Positions 37,285-45,091 of a DNA stretch of 45,145 nucleotides are shown here, piece by piece. Made by a program: the position numbers and the translations under genes. The DNA lies in contig JABINZ010000278.1 of assembly GCA_018698135.1 (NCBI GenBank), positions 1 to 45,145 of the forward strand. The letters run 5' to 3'. Each line of letters starts with the position of its first letter. Within the stretch, counting starts at the first letter, position 1. The notes under the pieces were generated by a model that saw nothing but the letters and a program-made list of their open reading frames with translations, was not told the DNA's origin and did no database searches. Origin of the DNA: Bacteroidota bacterium (GTDB lineage Bacteria > Bacteroidota > Bacteroidia > CAILMK01 > JAAYUY01).

Positions 37285-38289
37285 TTGAAATTAAGTGTTC
37301 AGGAAATAAATAAAATTTTCACTGATTTTCAGAAAAAGAAGATTCTGGTTATCGGAGATGTGATGGTTGATGCTTATTGGTGGGGAAATGTAAACCGAAT
37401 ATCACCAGAAGCACCTGTTCCTGTTGTATTAGTAAATAAACGTGAATACCGCCTTGGAGGAGCAGCAAATGTAGCCCTCAATATAAAAGAAATGGGTGCA
37501 GAGCCTATATTAGTATCTTTGGTTGGTAATGACTTTGATGGAAATACGTTACTTGGTTTGCTTGACAAAAGAGATATTGAGAAAAAATATATTGCTCAAT
37601 CAGCCAACAGGCCAACAACAGTTAAATCAAGAATAATTGCCAACGAGCAACAACAACTCATGCGAGTTGACAATGAGATTACCGCTATTATCAGCCAGAA
37701 AGAATCGGATGAAATTTATGAAAATGCTGTAAAGGCCATGAATAATGCCGATGCATTGGTTTTTGAGGATTATGATAAAGGTCTATTAAGTGCTCCTTTA
37801 ATTGAACGAATTATTACTGAAGCGAATAAGAGGAATATTCCTGTTATTGTTGATCCCAAGAAAAATAATTTTTTCGATTATAAAAATGCAACACTCTTTA
37901 AGCCCAATTTAAAAGAATTACGTGAAGGTTTAGGGCTAACTATCCCAAAACCCATACAAATAGAAGACTTAAGAGAAGCTGCTCAACAGCTTTTCGATCG
38001 CACAAATATTAAGATTGCCTTCATCACTTTATCTGAAGCAGGAGTTTATATCAATGATCGTAAGAAAGACATGATCGTTCCTTCGCACAAACGCAGTATT
38101 TATGATGTTTCTGGTGCTGGCGATACTGTTGGAGCCATTGCTGCCTTAGCAATTGCCAGCGGAATTGGAAATAGCCTTTTAGCAATGCTGACAAATATTG
38201 CAGGTGGGCTTGTTTGCGAACAAGTAGGAGTAGTTCCGATTAATCGGGATGCTTACCTGAGCGAGTGTATTCGATTATTGGCTGAATAA
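37285..38289 (+). CDS. rfaE1: PfkB-family kinase, heptose-7-phosphate kinase-like (RfaE1)
   Basis: 334 residues starting at TTG 37285; the next in-frame ATG is inside the first conserved motif, so TTG is needed. KILVIGDVMVDAYWWGNVNRISPEAPVPVV, LGGAANVALNI, TTVKSRIIANEQQQLMRVD and the catalytic DVSGAGDTVGAI are characteristic of the N-terminal kinase half of HldE. The nucleotidyl-transferase half is absent, so it would be a monofunctional D-glycero-beta-D-manno-heptose-7-phosphate kinase supplying LPS core heptose. Another PfkB sugar kinase is the alternative. Operon with the aminotransferase. Confidence 0.85.
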   Translation: MKLSVQEINKIFTDFQKKKILVIGDVMVDAYWWGNVNRISPEAPVPVVLVNKREYRLGGAANVALNIKEMGAEPILVSLVGNDFDGNTLLGLLDKRDIEKKYIAQSANRPTTVKSRIIANEQQQLMRVDNEITAIISQKESDEIYENAVKAMNNADALVFEDYDKGLLSAPLIERIITEANKRNIPVIVDPKKNNFFDYKNATLFKPNLKELREGLGLTIPKPIQIEDLREAAQQLFDRTNIKIAFITLSEAGVYINDRKKDMIVPSHKRSIYDVSGAGDTVGAIAALAIASGIGNSLLAMLTNIAGGLVCEQVGVVPINRDAYLSECIRLLAE

Positions 38290-38333
38290 ATCTATCCTAA
38301 TTTAATAACCTTATTGAGTGAGTTTTTGGGTTC

Positions 38334-38363
38334 CATCAGAGTCTCTCGGAGAGGACTCTGATG
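38334..38363. repeat. REP palindrome, left of the RAYT gene
   Basis: Perfect 10-bp arms CATCAGAGTC / GACTCTGATG with an inner CTC/GAG pair. The reverse complement matches the palindrome at 38976-39005 at about 27 of 30 positions and shares the neighbouring ATG on one side. The two therefore form an inverted pair around the transposase gene. Confidence 0.85.
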
Positions 38364-38406
38364 CATCAAATACAAACTATTCTAAGTTATTTTTCTATTT
38401 TTGAAT

Positions 38407-38970
38407 ATGACTATTAAAACTTCTCAGGACTCGGATGATTCTTTGTTCTTCTGCACTTTCACTTGTTTCAATTGGATACCTCTGTTTGAGATAACGAATT
38501 TCTACAGTGAGATTTATAAGTGGTTTGATATACTGGTAGAAAGAGAATGTAAAATCATTGCATATGTTATCATGCCAAATCACTGTCATTTTATAGTATT
38601 TGTGCCTTCTAAAGAGAATATTAGCAAATTAGTCGCAAATGGAAAGCGTTTTATGGCTTATGAGATAGTTAAACGATTACAGAATATTGGGAAATTGAAA
38701 TTGCTAAAAGATCTGGAAGAATCTGTTGATCCGAATGAAAAGAAAATAGGTAAACGGCATAATGTGTTTCAACCTTCATTTGATGCAAAACCTATATTTT
38801 CAGAAAAGTTTCTATTTCAGAAATTAGATTATATACATCATAATCCTGTTTCAGGGAAATGGAATTTAGTTGAGGTCTGTACGGAATATGAACATTCTTC
38901 AGCAAAGTATTATGAATTTGGTGAGTTTGGAATATATCCTGTAACGCATTATGAAGATGTATTTGGCTAA
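38407..38970 (+). CDS. REP-associated tyrosine transposase (RAYT, Y1_Tnp family)
   Basis: 187 residues from ATG 38407; a TTG at 38401 is also in frame. IAYVIMPNHCHFIVFVP carries the HUH metal motif (HxH). YIHHNPVSGKWNLVE and YEHSSAKYY near the C-terminus are typical of the Y1/RAYT family. These are single-stranded DNA nicking/joining enzymes that usually occur once per locus and act on REP palindromes. Inverted REP copies lie 43 nt upstream of the ATG and 5 nt after the stop, and more relatives are scattered in this window. I did not assign the catalytic Tyr with certainty. Confidence 0.9.
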   Translation: MTIKTSQDSDDSLFFCTFTCFNWIPLFEITNFYSEIYKWFDILVERECKIIAYVIMPNHCHFIVFVPSKENISKLVANGKRFMAYEIVKRLQNIGKLKLLKDLEESVDPNEKKIGKRHNVFQPSFDAKPIFSEKFLFQKLDYIHHNPVSGKWNLVEVCTEYEHSSAKYYEFGEFGIYPVTHYEDVFG

Positions 38971-38975
38971 TAATG

Positions 38976-39005
38976 CATCAGAGTCCTCTGCGAGAGACTC
39001 TGCTA
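38976..39005. repeat. REP palindrome, right of the RAYT gene
   Basis: CATCAGAGTC, CTCT-GCG-AGAG, then GACTCTG: nested stems beginning 5 nt after the transposase stop. Opposite in orientation to the 38334 copy. Confidence 0.85.
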
Positions 39006-39042
39006 AGACATTTATTGATAGTTTTGTAGTCTTTAGATAGCA

Positions 39043-40014
39043 ATGGTGGTTAAGAACTTTATCATAATTATATTTTTAATACAAATTAGTCAGTTTGTTT
39101 ATGCGCAGCGAACAGAAACTGCAATTGATTTAGCCCAGGAAAAAAGCCGCTTAGTTCTTGAAGTTGAAAATGATTTATTATTTCAGAGTGATAATTATTA
39201 TACAGGAGGAATAGCATTTTCTTACACGCATAAAGCCTTGAAGAAAACACCTGCTCAACTTATTTTAAATTCGAAGAGTAGTGAAAGTCGCAGCTTTAGT
39301 GGCTTTGGAATACAACAGCGAATATTTACACCTTATTCCATAGTGGAGCCCAATTCCATCGAAAATGATCGTCCTTATTCCGCTTATTTGCTTGCTTCTA
39401 ATTTTTCAGTATTGATAAATTTGGAAAAGAAATTAAGACTTTCAAATGAAATTGGCATTGGATGGATGGGTGAAGTAGCGAGAGGCAAAGAATTTCAAAC
39501 ATTTATTCATGAAGTTGTAGGCTCACCTATTCCAATAGGCTGGGATAATCAATTGGAAAATACTTTTTTACTCGACTATCAATTTAGAATTGAAAAGGGT
39601 TTTTTTAACGATTGGACTGCTGAACACTTTACCCCTTTTGCATCTGCACGAATTGGAACATTAACAAATAGACTGCATATTGGGGTAATGACCAGATTTG
39701 GTAATAAATCAAGGTTTTTAGTTGATGCGACAATGCCTTCCGAAACAAAAAATCATTTTATATGGGAGTGGGTTTTTGAAGCTAACCTGCAAGGTGTTTT
39801 TTATGATGCAACACTCGAAGGGGGATTGTTTAATGATGATCCTAATGCCTTATCTAAGGACGAATTTATGTCACGTCAATATCAATTGAGAACAGGAGTA
39901 AATCTCTATTATAAAAGATGCAGTTTGCGTTATATGGTTAAATTTAATTCCAATAATTTTATCACAGAATTAATTCACCGTTATGGTAGTATAAATATTG
40001 GGGTATCTTTTTAA
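39043..40014 (+). CDS. LpxR-like lipid A deacylase (DUF2219), outer membrane
   Basis: 323 residues. The signal peptide ends FVYA|Q. LEVENDLLFQSDNYYTGGIAFSYTH, FTPYSIVEPNSIENDRPYSAYLLAS, and IPIGWDNQLENTF are the conserved blocks of LpxR, a 12-strand outer-membrane barrel that removes the 3'-acyloxyacyl chain of lipid A. Many Bacteroidota members are annotated only by this fold, so the activity is inferred. A -7-like box (TAGTTTTG, 39019-39026) lies between the REP palindrome and the ATG. Confidence 0.85.
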   Translation: MVVKNFIIIIFLIQISQFVYAQRTETAIDLAQEKSRLVLEVENDLLFQSDNYYTGGIAFSYTHKALKKTPAQLILNSKSSESRSFSGFGIQQRIFTPYSIVEPNSIENDRPYSAYLLASNFSVLINLEKKLRLSNEIGIGWMGEVARGKEFQTFIHEVVGSPIPIGWDNQLENTFLLDYQFRIEKGFFNDWTAEHFTPFASARIGTLTNRLHIGVMTRFGNKSRFLVDATMPSETKNHFIWEWVFEANLQGVFYDATLEGGLFNDDPNALSKDEFMSRQYQLRTGVNLYYKRCSLRYMVKFNSNNFITELIHRYGSINIGVSF

Positions 40015-40095
40015 GACACTCCCCAAGGTTCATCTGAGTACTCTACGAATAACTCAATGGGAGATATCGATTTGCTTTTTTTGATATTAACAACC

Positions 40096-40148
40096 AAACA
40101 AAAAGGTCCAAGAACCGCTTCCGCTTAATCTTGAACCAGTTTTTGTTT
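40096..40148. terminator. Bidirectional terminator-like inverted repeat
   Basis: AAACAAAAAGGTCCAAGA (40096-40113) faces TCTTGAACCAGTTTTTGTTT (40129-40148), an imperfect stem whose outer arms are A-rich on one side and T-rich on the other. It lies between the convergent LpxR-like gene and the T9SS pseudogene. A close relative is at 45002-45043. Confidence 0.65.
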
Positions 40149-40165
40149 ATTATCCTGAACTCAGG

Positions 40166-41119
40166 TTAATACTTTATCACCTTAACCCTCTCAATTGTAT
40201 TGATATAGATCAAATTGACAAAATAGATACCTTGTGGACCATTGATTTTAAGAACAATTTCATCATTATTGTTGAATGTTTTATCAATGACAATTTCACC
40301 AAGCTCATTTAATACCTGGACAGTTAATTCTTTATAATTATTTAAAGACTTTATGTTTACTATTCCAGAGGTTGGGTTTGGGTGTAACACGAAATTACTT
40401 AGCTCAATTTCTTTCAGTCCGATTCCTGTTATGTCATAGCAAAATGAGGTGTCGATGCATCCTTTTTGTATAATTTCTACTGCATAATTTCCGTTTGTAG
40501 TTGCCGTAAAGGATTTGTTTGTATCCCCTTGAAGGATGCTGAAACCATTATCACAATCTAACCACTGGTATTTTGCTCCCGATGTATTTGCAGTCAAAAT
40601 AGGGGTATTCCTAGTGACTTTTACATCAACTGTATTTATAGTCAAATTGATGGTTATTACACTATCACAGCCAGCATAGTTTGAGATTATATCCTCATAA
40701 ATACCGCTTACAGTATAGATTTCATCACCACTAGGGGCTTTATACTTAAAGCATCGGGCTACTTTTATATTTGAACTTGTATGATAGCAGCTGTAAAATA
40801 CCCTTGCATGCCCAGCATTAATTCCACTTGCATCATTTCGTTGTGCACCAATCGCTACTTTTGATCCATCAGAACTCAAAGATACTGACCATCCGCATTG
40901 ATCTTCTATTGCCTCACCTTTTAAATCGCCTCCTTGTTTAACCCAATTACCTGAGATAAACTTAAATACATTTGCGTAGCCTGTCATTCCAGTTCCATAT
41001 TGACCAATTGCACCAGTTGCCACAGTTAAACCATCTGAACTTATCGATACAGAACTGCCAAAAAAGTCATTCGCAGCTTTTCCAAAAATATCTCCGCCCT
41101 GAGCTGTTCGTAGCTTCAA
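40166..41119 (-). pseudogene. 5'-truncated T9SS-exported protein gene
   Basis: 317 codons from a TTG at 41119, with no ATG and no signal peptide; the frame runs upstream through a palindrome to a TAA at 41143-41141. The body has two copies of a repeat (GGDIFGKAANDFFGSSVSISSDG and GGDLKGEAIEDQCGWSVSLSSDG) typical of long secreted Bacteroidota proteins with many such units, then an APSGDEIYTVSGIYED segment, an Ig-like part, and an intact T9SS tail (VLHPNPTSGIVNIKSLNN ... VKVIKY). The 5' part, including the signal, is absent. The break falls exactly in the palindrome at 41105-41129, so I call it a remnant. Expression as a cytoplasmic protein cannot be excluded. Confidence 0.65.
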
Positions 41120-41129
41120 GCTACAAACA
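41105..41129. repeat. 12-1-12 palindrome, family C copy 1
   Basis: Arms TGTTCGTAGCTT and AAGCTACAAACA around a single C, with one mismatch. Same family as 41336-41360 and 41823-41847, which are perfect. It contains the TTG from which the truncated gene is read. Confidence 0.9.
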
Positions 41130-41148
41130 ACATGGTGTAGTTATGTCA

Positions 41149-41162
41149 CAAGCGGACGCTTG
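41149..41162. repeat. Short palindrome CAAGCGGACGCTTG
   Basis: A 6+2+6 inverted repeat. A half-copy (GTCCGCTTGTGC) is at about 44948-44959 in the opposite orientation. Confidence 0.5.
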
Positions 41163-41219
41163 CGCCATTTGAGTCATTTATTTGTTTTTAATGTGTTTAC
41201 TTCAAATTCGTTTTGTCTT

Positions 41220-41248
41220 AGCAGTGTCTCTTGCAAGGGAAACTGATG
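41220..41248. repeat. REP-like palindrome
   Basis: CAGTGTC-TCTTGCAAGG-GAAACTGATG: the REP layout of the RAYT family with a decayed arm and a conserved inner CTTGCAAG stem. Confidence 0.55.
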
Positions 41249-41288
41249 GTTACATGCTCCATTATTGAGCTTTCATACTCATTCGTTT

Positions 41289-41311
41289 GGCCCAAGTTAC
41301 AAACTTGAGCC
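41289..41311. repeat. Hairpin with CAAGTT-ACA-AACTTG core
   Basis: GGC...GCC outer arms and a 6+3+6 core (41293-41307), followed by GGTTCAGACC (41319-41328), another small dyad. Part of a palindrome cluster filling 41102-41360. Confidence 0.6.
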
Positions 41312-41335
41312 AGAGTGGGTTCAGACCTAACGGGC

Positions 41336-41360
41336 TGTTCGTAGCTTCAAGCTACGAACA
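41336..41360. repeat. 12-1-12 palindrome, family C copy 2
   Basis: Perfect arms TGTTCGTAGCTT / AAGCTACGAACA around one C. It ends 7 nt before the stop of the small lipoprotein gene. Confidence 0.9.
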
Positions 41361-41367
41361 ATGGATT

Positions 41368-41775
41368 TTATTGATACATTGCAGCTCTTTGTATTAATTT
41401 ATCTTCTTCATCGAAAGCCATAATAACCTCTCCCCAATGCTCTCCTGCATATTTACCATAGTTACATTTAGAATAGAAGTAATATATAATAGTTGAACCC
41501 TTGTCTGAACCTTTAGGCTGTTTATAATTCGGTTTTCCCAGAAGCTTTATAATATAGCTTTTACTTTTTCCATTTAATGAAAAGTCTTCATCGATTCTGT
41601 CAAGTAAGTTCTCATCCCTTAGTTGATAACAACCACAGCTATCAAGTTTCCAGATATAGACACTCTCGTATTTTGGACTTATATATGGTCTTTTAGAATT
41701 CACTGAACATGAACAAGTAGGGAGAATAAAACAACTTAAAACAACTATGGTAATTAATGAGCTATTATTTTTCAT
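41368..41775 (-). CDS. Small lipoprotein, SmpA/BamE-like fold possible
   Basis: 135 residues from ATG 41775; an in-frame ATG at 41805 would put ten residues before the signal. MKNNSSLITIVVLSCFILPTCSC is a lipoprotein signal with the lipobox around PTC. The mature part has LLGKPNYKQPKGSDKGSTIIYYFYS and EVIMAFDEEDKLIQRA, reminiscent of SmpA/OmlA-type two-strand repeats, but the match is weak. It stands alone between two family C palindromes. Confidence 0.65.
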   Translation of the reverse strand: MKNNSSLITIVVLSCFILPTCSCSVNSKRPYISPKYESVYIWKLDSCGCYQLRDENLLDRIDEDFSLNGKSKSYIIKLLGKPNYKQPKGSDKGSTIIYYFYSKCNYGKYAGEHWGEVIMAFDEEDKLIQRAAMYQ

Positions 41776-41816
41776 TCTTAAAATCTGTTTCAATGTTACT
41801 TTCATGAGTTTTATTT

Positions 41817-44771
41817 CTAGGCTGTTCGTAGCTTCAAGCTACGAACAACGGAGATTTTAATTTTTGTCTCAGCAGTGTCTCCTGCAAGGGACGCTGCTGA
41901 AATATAATAAGTGCCTTGAACCAAACTTTCTTTAATAACAGTTGAAATAAGCTGCCCATTCATATTATATATACTCAAATGGACAGGACTCGTTGTATTT
42001 ATCTTGAAATGAACCCTTGAATTCATATCAACTGGGTTGGGATAAATTCTCAGGTCATTGTTAATTACCGCTGTTCGTGTTTTTGATACCAATTCTGAAA
42101 AGTCAACGGCATAATTTCCAATTCTTAGTTCATCAAACCACCCATCGAATTGAATATTGCTTCCTCCATCAACTCCTCCAATAAAAACATCATGATTCGA
42201 ATGATTGATTAATCCTGAACTACCAGCAGGAAAAGCTCTGAAATCTTCAAACATTAATTTGCGATGATCGTTGTGGACATAAAACTTGATTTTTCCTGAA
42301 CTGGAATCGCTTACCATGGCAACATGATACCATTTATTTAGTTGCAGTTGCTTGTTTTGAAAAAAACTGATCTCTTCATTATTGGAAAATTTGACCTGAG
42401 CACCAAAGCCATTTCCTTTTCCATCAAGCCAAATACCGAAAGATTGTCCTTTGTCGATGAGAATAGGATACTCCAGTTTTTTAGTACCCAGACTATTTAT
42501 TTTCACCCAGCTTTCAACGGTCCAATTACTTCCCAAATTAAGTTCGGTTGTATGTGGAATCCGTATACAATGAAAATCTGAATTTACTGAGTTATCAATT
42601 CTAAAAGCCTTCCCTAAGTGTAAATCATAGTTTTCGGCATAGCTACCGTAGTTTTGATTTTCATACGGCAAACAAGTTGTTTCAGCTGCATTTGAAATGT
42701 TTTCTTCAAAATGTAGATCTAAAATATTCTTGTTGTTTTTCTTGTACACACCCCCAACCAATGATGCTGGCATAAAACGAAAAGTATCGGAATAAAATAC
42801 AGCACTATGATCACTGATGTCAGTGGCTTTAAGATAAACTTCATCTGCCTGAATTTCGGGACAGTCAAACACAAATAAACCCTTGTTAGCCAAAACGGAA
42901 TCGGCAATAGTTTCCCATCCACTTGAATGACAATAATACTCCAATTTGAAAGCTTGTATGCCCTCAGATTGCCAATAAATGGGTTGTTCTGTTGCCGATT
43001 CAAAATAGGTGTTTGATTTTGGATAATTAAAGCTGATTGTTTTTTGATTATAGACCTGAAATACTTTAGATCGCCTGTAAACATTTGGATTAAGCATATC
43101 ACTTAGCCGTACTTTATAGTTTTCTGATGCATGGTCAGGAATTGTCCAACTGTAACTCCCACTTGAAGCATGGATGTTTTCGGCAATTTTGTTCCAGGTT
43201 CTTCCCGAATCGGATGAAAACTCCAACAGTAGGTTGGTAATTGAACTACTCGTCCATTGTATAATTAGTTCATCTTTTTTCTCCAGATATTCGCCTCCCT
43301 GAGGGTAAGTGAGTGTGAGTTCTTTCCCTTCCCACTCAGGAAATATGTATATGATTACGTCCTGATTCATGCCATAAGGAAATGAGTCAATATCAATCCA
43401 GAATTCATCATCTCCCATGGAAATATCTGTGTGGAACAAATCATTTTTATCATAACCATCACAAACATAAAAGTGTCCTGCACCTCCATTCCAATAGCGT
43501 TCCTCGAGTCCGCCTATCATAATGGGTCGACCATGGCTTATTTCATTTTTGAATATGTCAATCCATTCGTGTTTGCTATATTCATCCCTGAAAATCATTC
43601 GTGCCGAATCGGAATAATGAAAATAATCTTTTAAAGCCTTAGGCATTCCAGACATACCATCGTGATAATATTTTGATGATGTGCCCACTTCAACTGATAA
43701 GTGAGAGGAAGGACCATATTCCTCTATTGAGGGATTTGCTGAAAATGTATTGGGCATTAAATCATATAAGTAATCTGAGCTATCGTAGTTCACATTCCAG
43801 TGTACAGAATCCGTCCAGAAGTCAAGCTGACCACTGGGGAATCGTGGATGTTCCCAAAAATGAACCAATCGGGTCATCATGGTCATACCACAGCTATTGC
43901 CTTTGTGTATGATGCCAGTCGATTGATCAATGGGGAAAAATTTCCTTAGCGGATCCATATATACTTTCCATTTATCTCTGAGGAGAGGTTGTACTTCATC
44001 TTTTAGCTCAGCATAATTAATGGCAGAAACTACATCATCTCTATATTTCCTATAGGTTTTACTGATTCGCAGTTCATCTATCCAGCCATCGAAATAAGTA
44101 TTACTATTGTTTCCAAAGCCAATATATAGTTTCTCATTACTGTTGAAAAGTGCTGTTGGAACATAACCTCTACTGGCAAATATTTCCCGATAATTCTCGT
44201 CTCTGATTAGTAAGTATAAATGTTTTTGTTGAATTTCAAAGTAAATAGCCATGTGATACCATTTACCTGCTTCCAGTGTGTTTTGAACGCTTCCTGCATC
44301 AGTACCTCTGGGATGAGCATCATCAACACAATTTGCATTTGCCTGCATGGAGTTTGAAGCTGACGAAAAAGTGATTTCATAATCGGCTGGCCAATTATCA
44401 CCCTTCCTTAGAATGATAGGGTATTCGGTGTGATTTTGCCCCCAGGAGTTTATTTTAAACCAACATTCAATGGCAAAGCCCGTACTGAAATTCAAGTCAT
44501 TATAAAATGGAACCTCTATCCAAGACTGTTTTGAAGAGGTTGAATTATCAATACGAATACATTTTCCATGATTGCTCAAAGATGTTTCGTAGGAGATACC
44601 ACTTCCATGAATTATTCCATTATTCCCCACACTTGCAGAATTGTTTGCATTATTCTCAAAATGCATGAGTAATACGGTATTGTTATCGGGAGTGTAAGGA
44701 CCGCCATTTTCCTGGGCTGAAAGATTTAAAAAAACGATGATGAAAAGAAGCAGAAAGTAGGATTTGGCCAT
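41817..44771 (-). CDS. Secreted LamG / C10-peptidase-like / LamG protein with abnormal T9SS tail
   Basis: 984 residues; the signal peptide ends LNLSA|Q. Residues ~30-240 and ~700-900 are LamG-like jelly rolls (WYHMAIYFEI...FDGWIDELRIS; WYHVAMV...FDGWFDELRIG). Residues ~258-480 resemble streptopain-type C10 peptidases: VQPLLRDKWKVY, KGNSCGMTMM with Cys294, and GAGHFYVCDGYDKN with His433, the expected Cys-His pair. Residues ~480-680 are Ig-like (two ITNLLLEFSSDSGRTW-type units). A T9SS domain begins at LRIYPNPVDMNSRVHF, but after LVQGTYYI the last ~28 codons (SAASLAGDTAETK...SLKLRTA) are REP and palindrome DNA, so the sorting signal is probably altered. Probable surface or secreted protease; the C10 assignment rests on motifs only. 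Confidence 0.8.
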   Translation of the reverse strand: MAKSYFLLLFIIVFLNLSAQENGGPYTPDNNTVLLMHFENNANNSASVGNNGIIHGSGISYETSLSNHGKCIRIDNSTSSKQSWIEVPFYNDLNFSTGFAIECWFKINSWGQNHTEYPIILRKGDNWPADYEITFSSASNSMQANANCVDDAHPRGTDAGSVQNTLEAGKWYHMAIYFEIQQKHLYLLIRDENYREIFASRGYVPTALFNSNEKLYIGFGNNSNTYFDGWIDELRISKTYRKYRDDVVSAINYAELKDEVQPLLRDKWKVYMDPLRKFFPIDQSTGIIHKGNSCGMTMMTRLVHFWEHPRFPSGQLDFWTDSVHWNVNYDSSDYLYDLMPNTFSANPSIEEYGPSSHLSVEVGTSSKYYHDGMSGMPKALKDYFHYSDSARMIFRDEYSKHEWIDIFKNEISHGRPIMIGGLEERYWNGGAGHFYVCDGYDKNDLFHTDISMGDDEFWIDIDSFPYGMNQDVIIYIFPEWEGKELTLTYPQGGEYLEKKDELIIQWTSSSITNLLLEFSSDSGRTWNKIAENIHASSGSYSWTIPDHASENYKVRLSDMLNPNVYRRSKVFQVYNQKTISFNYPKSNTYFESATEQPIYWQSEGIQAFKLEYYCHSSGWETIADSVLANKGLFVFDCPEIQADEVYLKATDISDHSAVFYSDTFRFMPASLVGGVYKKNNKNILDLHFEENISNAAETTCLPYENQNYGSYAENYDLHLGKAFRIDNSVNSDFHCIRIPHTTELNLGSNWTVESWVKINSLGTKKLEYPILIDKGQSFGIWLDGKGNGFGAQVKFSNNEEISFFQNKQLQLNKWYHVAMVSDSSSGKIKFYVHNDHRKLMFEDFRAFPAGSSGLINHSNHDVFIGGVDGGSNIQFDGWFDELRIGNYAVDFSELVSKTRTAVINNDLRIYPNPVDMNSRVHFKINTTSPVHLSIYNMNGQLISTVIKESLVQGTYYISAASLAGDTAETKIKISVVRSLKLRTA
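41823..41847. repeat. 12-1-12 palindrome, family C copy 3, inside coding sequence
   Basis: Perfect arms TGTTCGTAGCTT / AAGCTACGAACA. It encodes the C-terminal RSLKLRTA of the LamG/C10 protein, and the stop follows immediately. Confidence 0.9.
41870..41899. repeat. REP-like palindrome inside coding sequence
   Basis: CAGCAGTGTC / GACGCTGCTG arms (one G-T pair) with inner CCT-GCA-AGG. It encodes SAASLAGDTA in the tail of the LamG/C10 protein. Confidence 0.8.
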
Positions 44772-44808
44772 GATTTGTAGCTTTAATGGTTCTATGGTTT
44801 CTTCATAT

Positions 44809-44816
44809 CAAAGGTA
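44809..44816 (-). promoter_or_regulatory. -7 box candidate for the LamG/C10 gene
   Basis: TACCTTTG on the minus strand, an exact TAnnTTTG, 38 nt upstream of the ATG at 44771. No clear -33 TTG. Confidence 0.35.
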
Positions 44817-44892
44817 CGAATTGCAAAATAAATATTGATATGTTGAATGAACATGTTGCCTTTCACTCCATACTGAGTCACTTAAAAATTCA

Positions 44893-44925
44893 AGATTTGA
44901 CAACTTTCAAAAAGTTGTCAAATCT
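44893..44925. repeat. 15-3-15 perfect hairpin
   Basis: AGATTTGACAACTTT / AAAGTTGTCAAATCT around CAA. It lies in the gene-free end of the window (44772-45145), which otherwise holds the promoter box and the family D repeats. Confidence 0.85.
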
Positions 44926-45001
44926 GACCCCTTAAAATTGCGAAAGTGTCCGCTTGTGCAATTAGGAACTATTTTACAAGCCTTCTATCTTGTTTAAAAA
45001 A

Positions 45002-45091
45002 AAACAAAAAGGTCCAAGAAGAATCTTGAACCAGTTTTTGTTTTTTACATGCTAGGACTTGTGTGGAAAAATCTTGAACCAGTTTTTGTTT
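45002..45091. repeat. Family D inverted repeat plus an extra half-copy
   Basis: A full unit at 45002-45043 (AAACAAAAAGGTCCAAGA facing TCTTGAACCAGTTTTTGTTT) and a second right arm at 45072-45091. Same family as 40096-40148. The T-rich flanks make it terminator-like. The gene it would serve is beyond the right edge. Confidence 0.75.

Noticed and set aside
38396-38403. TATTTTTG as a promoter for the RAYT gene
   Set aside because: Only 3 nt from the ATG, so transcription would start inside the gene; no suitably spaced TTG.
42719-43102. 127-codon minus-strand ORF inside the LamG/C10 gene
   Set aside because: Alternate-frame shadow of a continuous conserved coding sequence.
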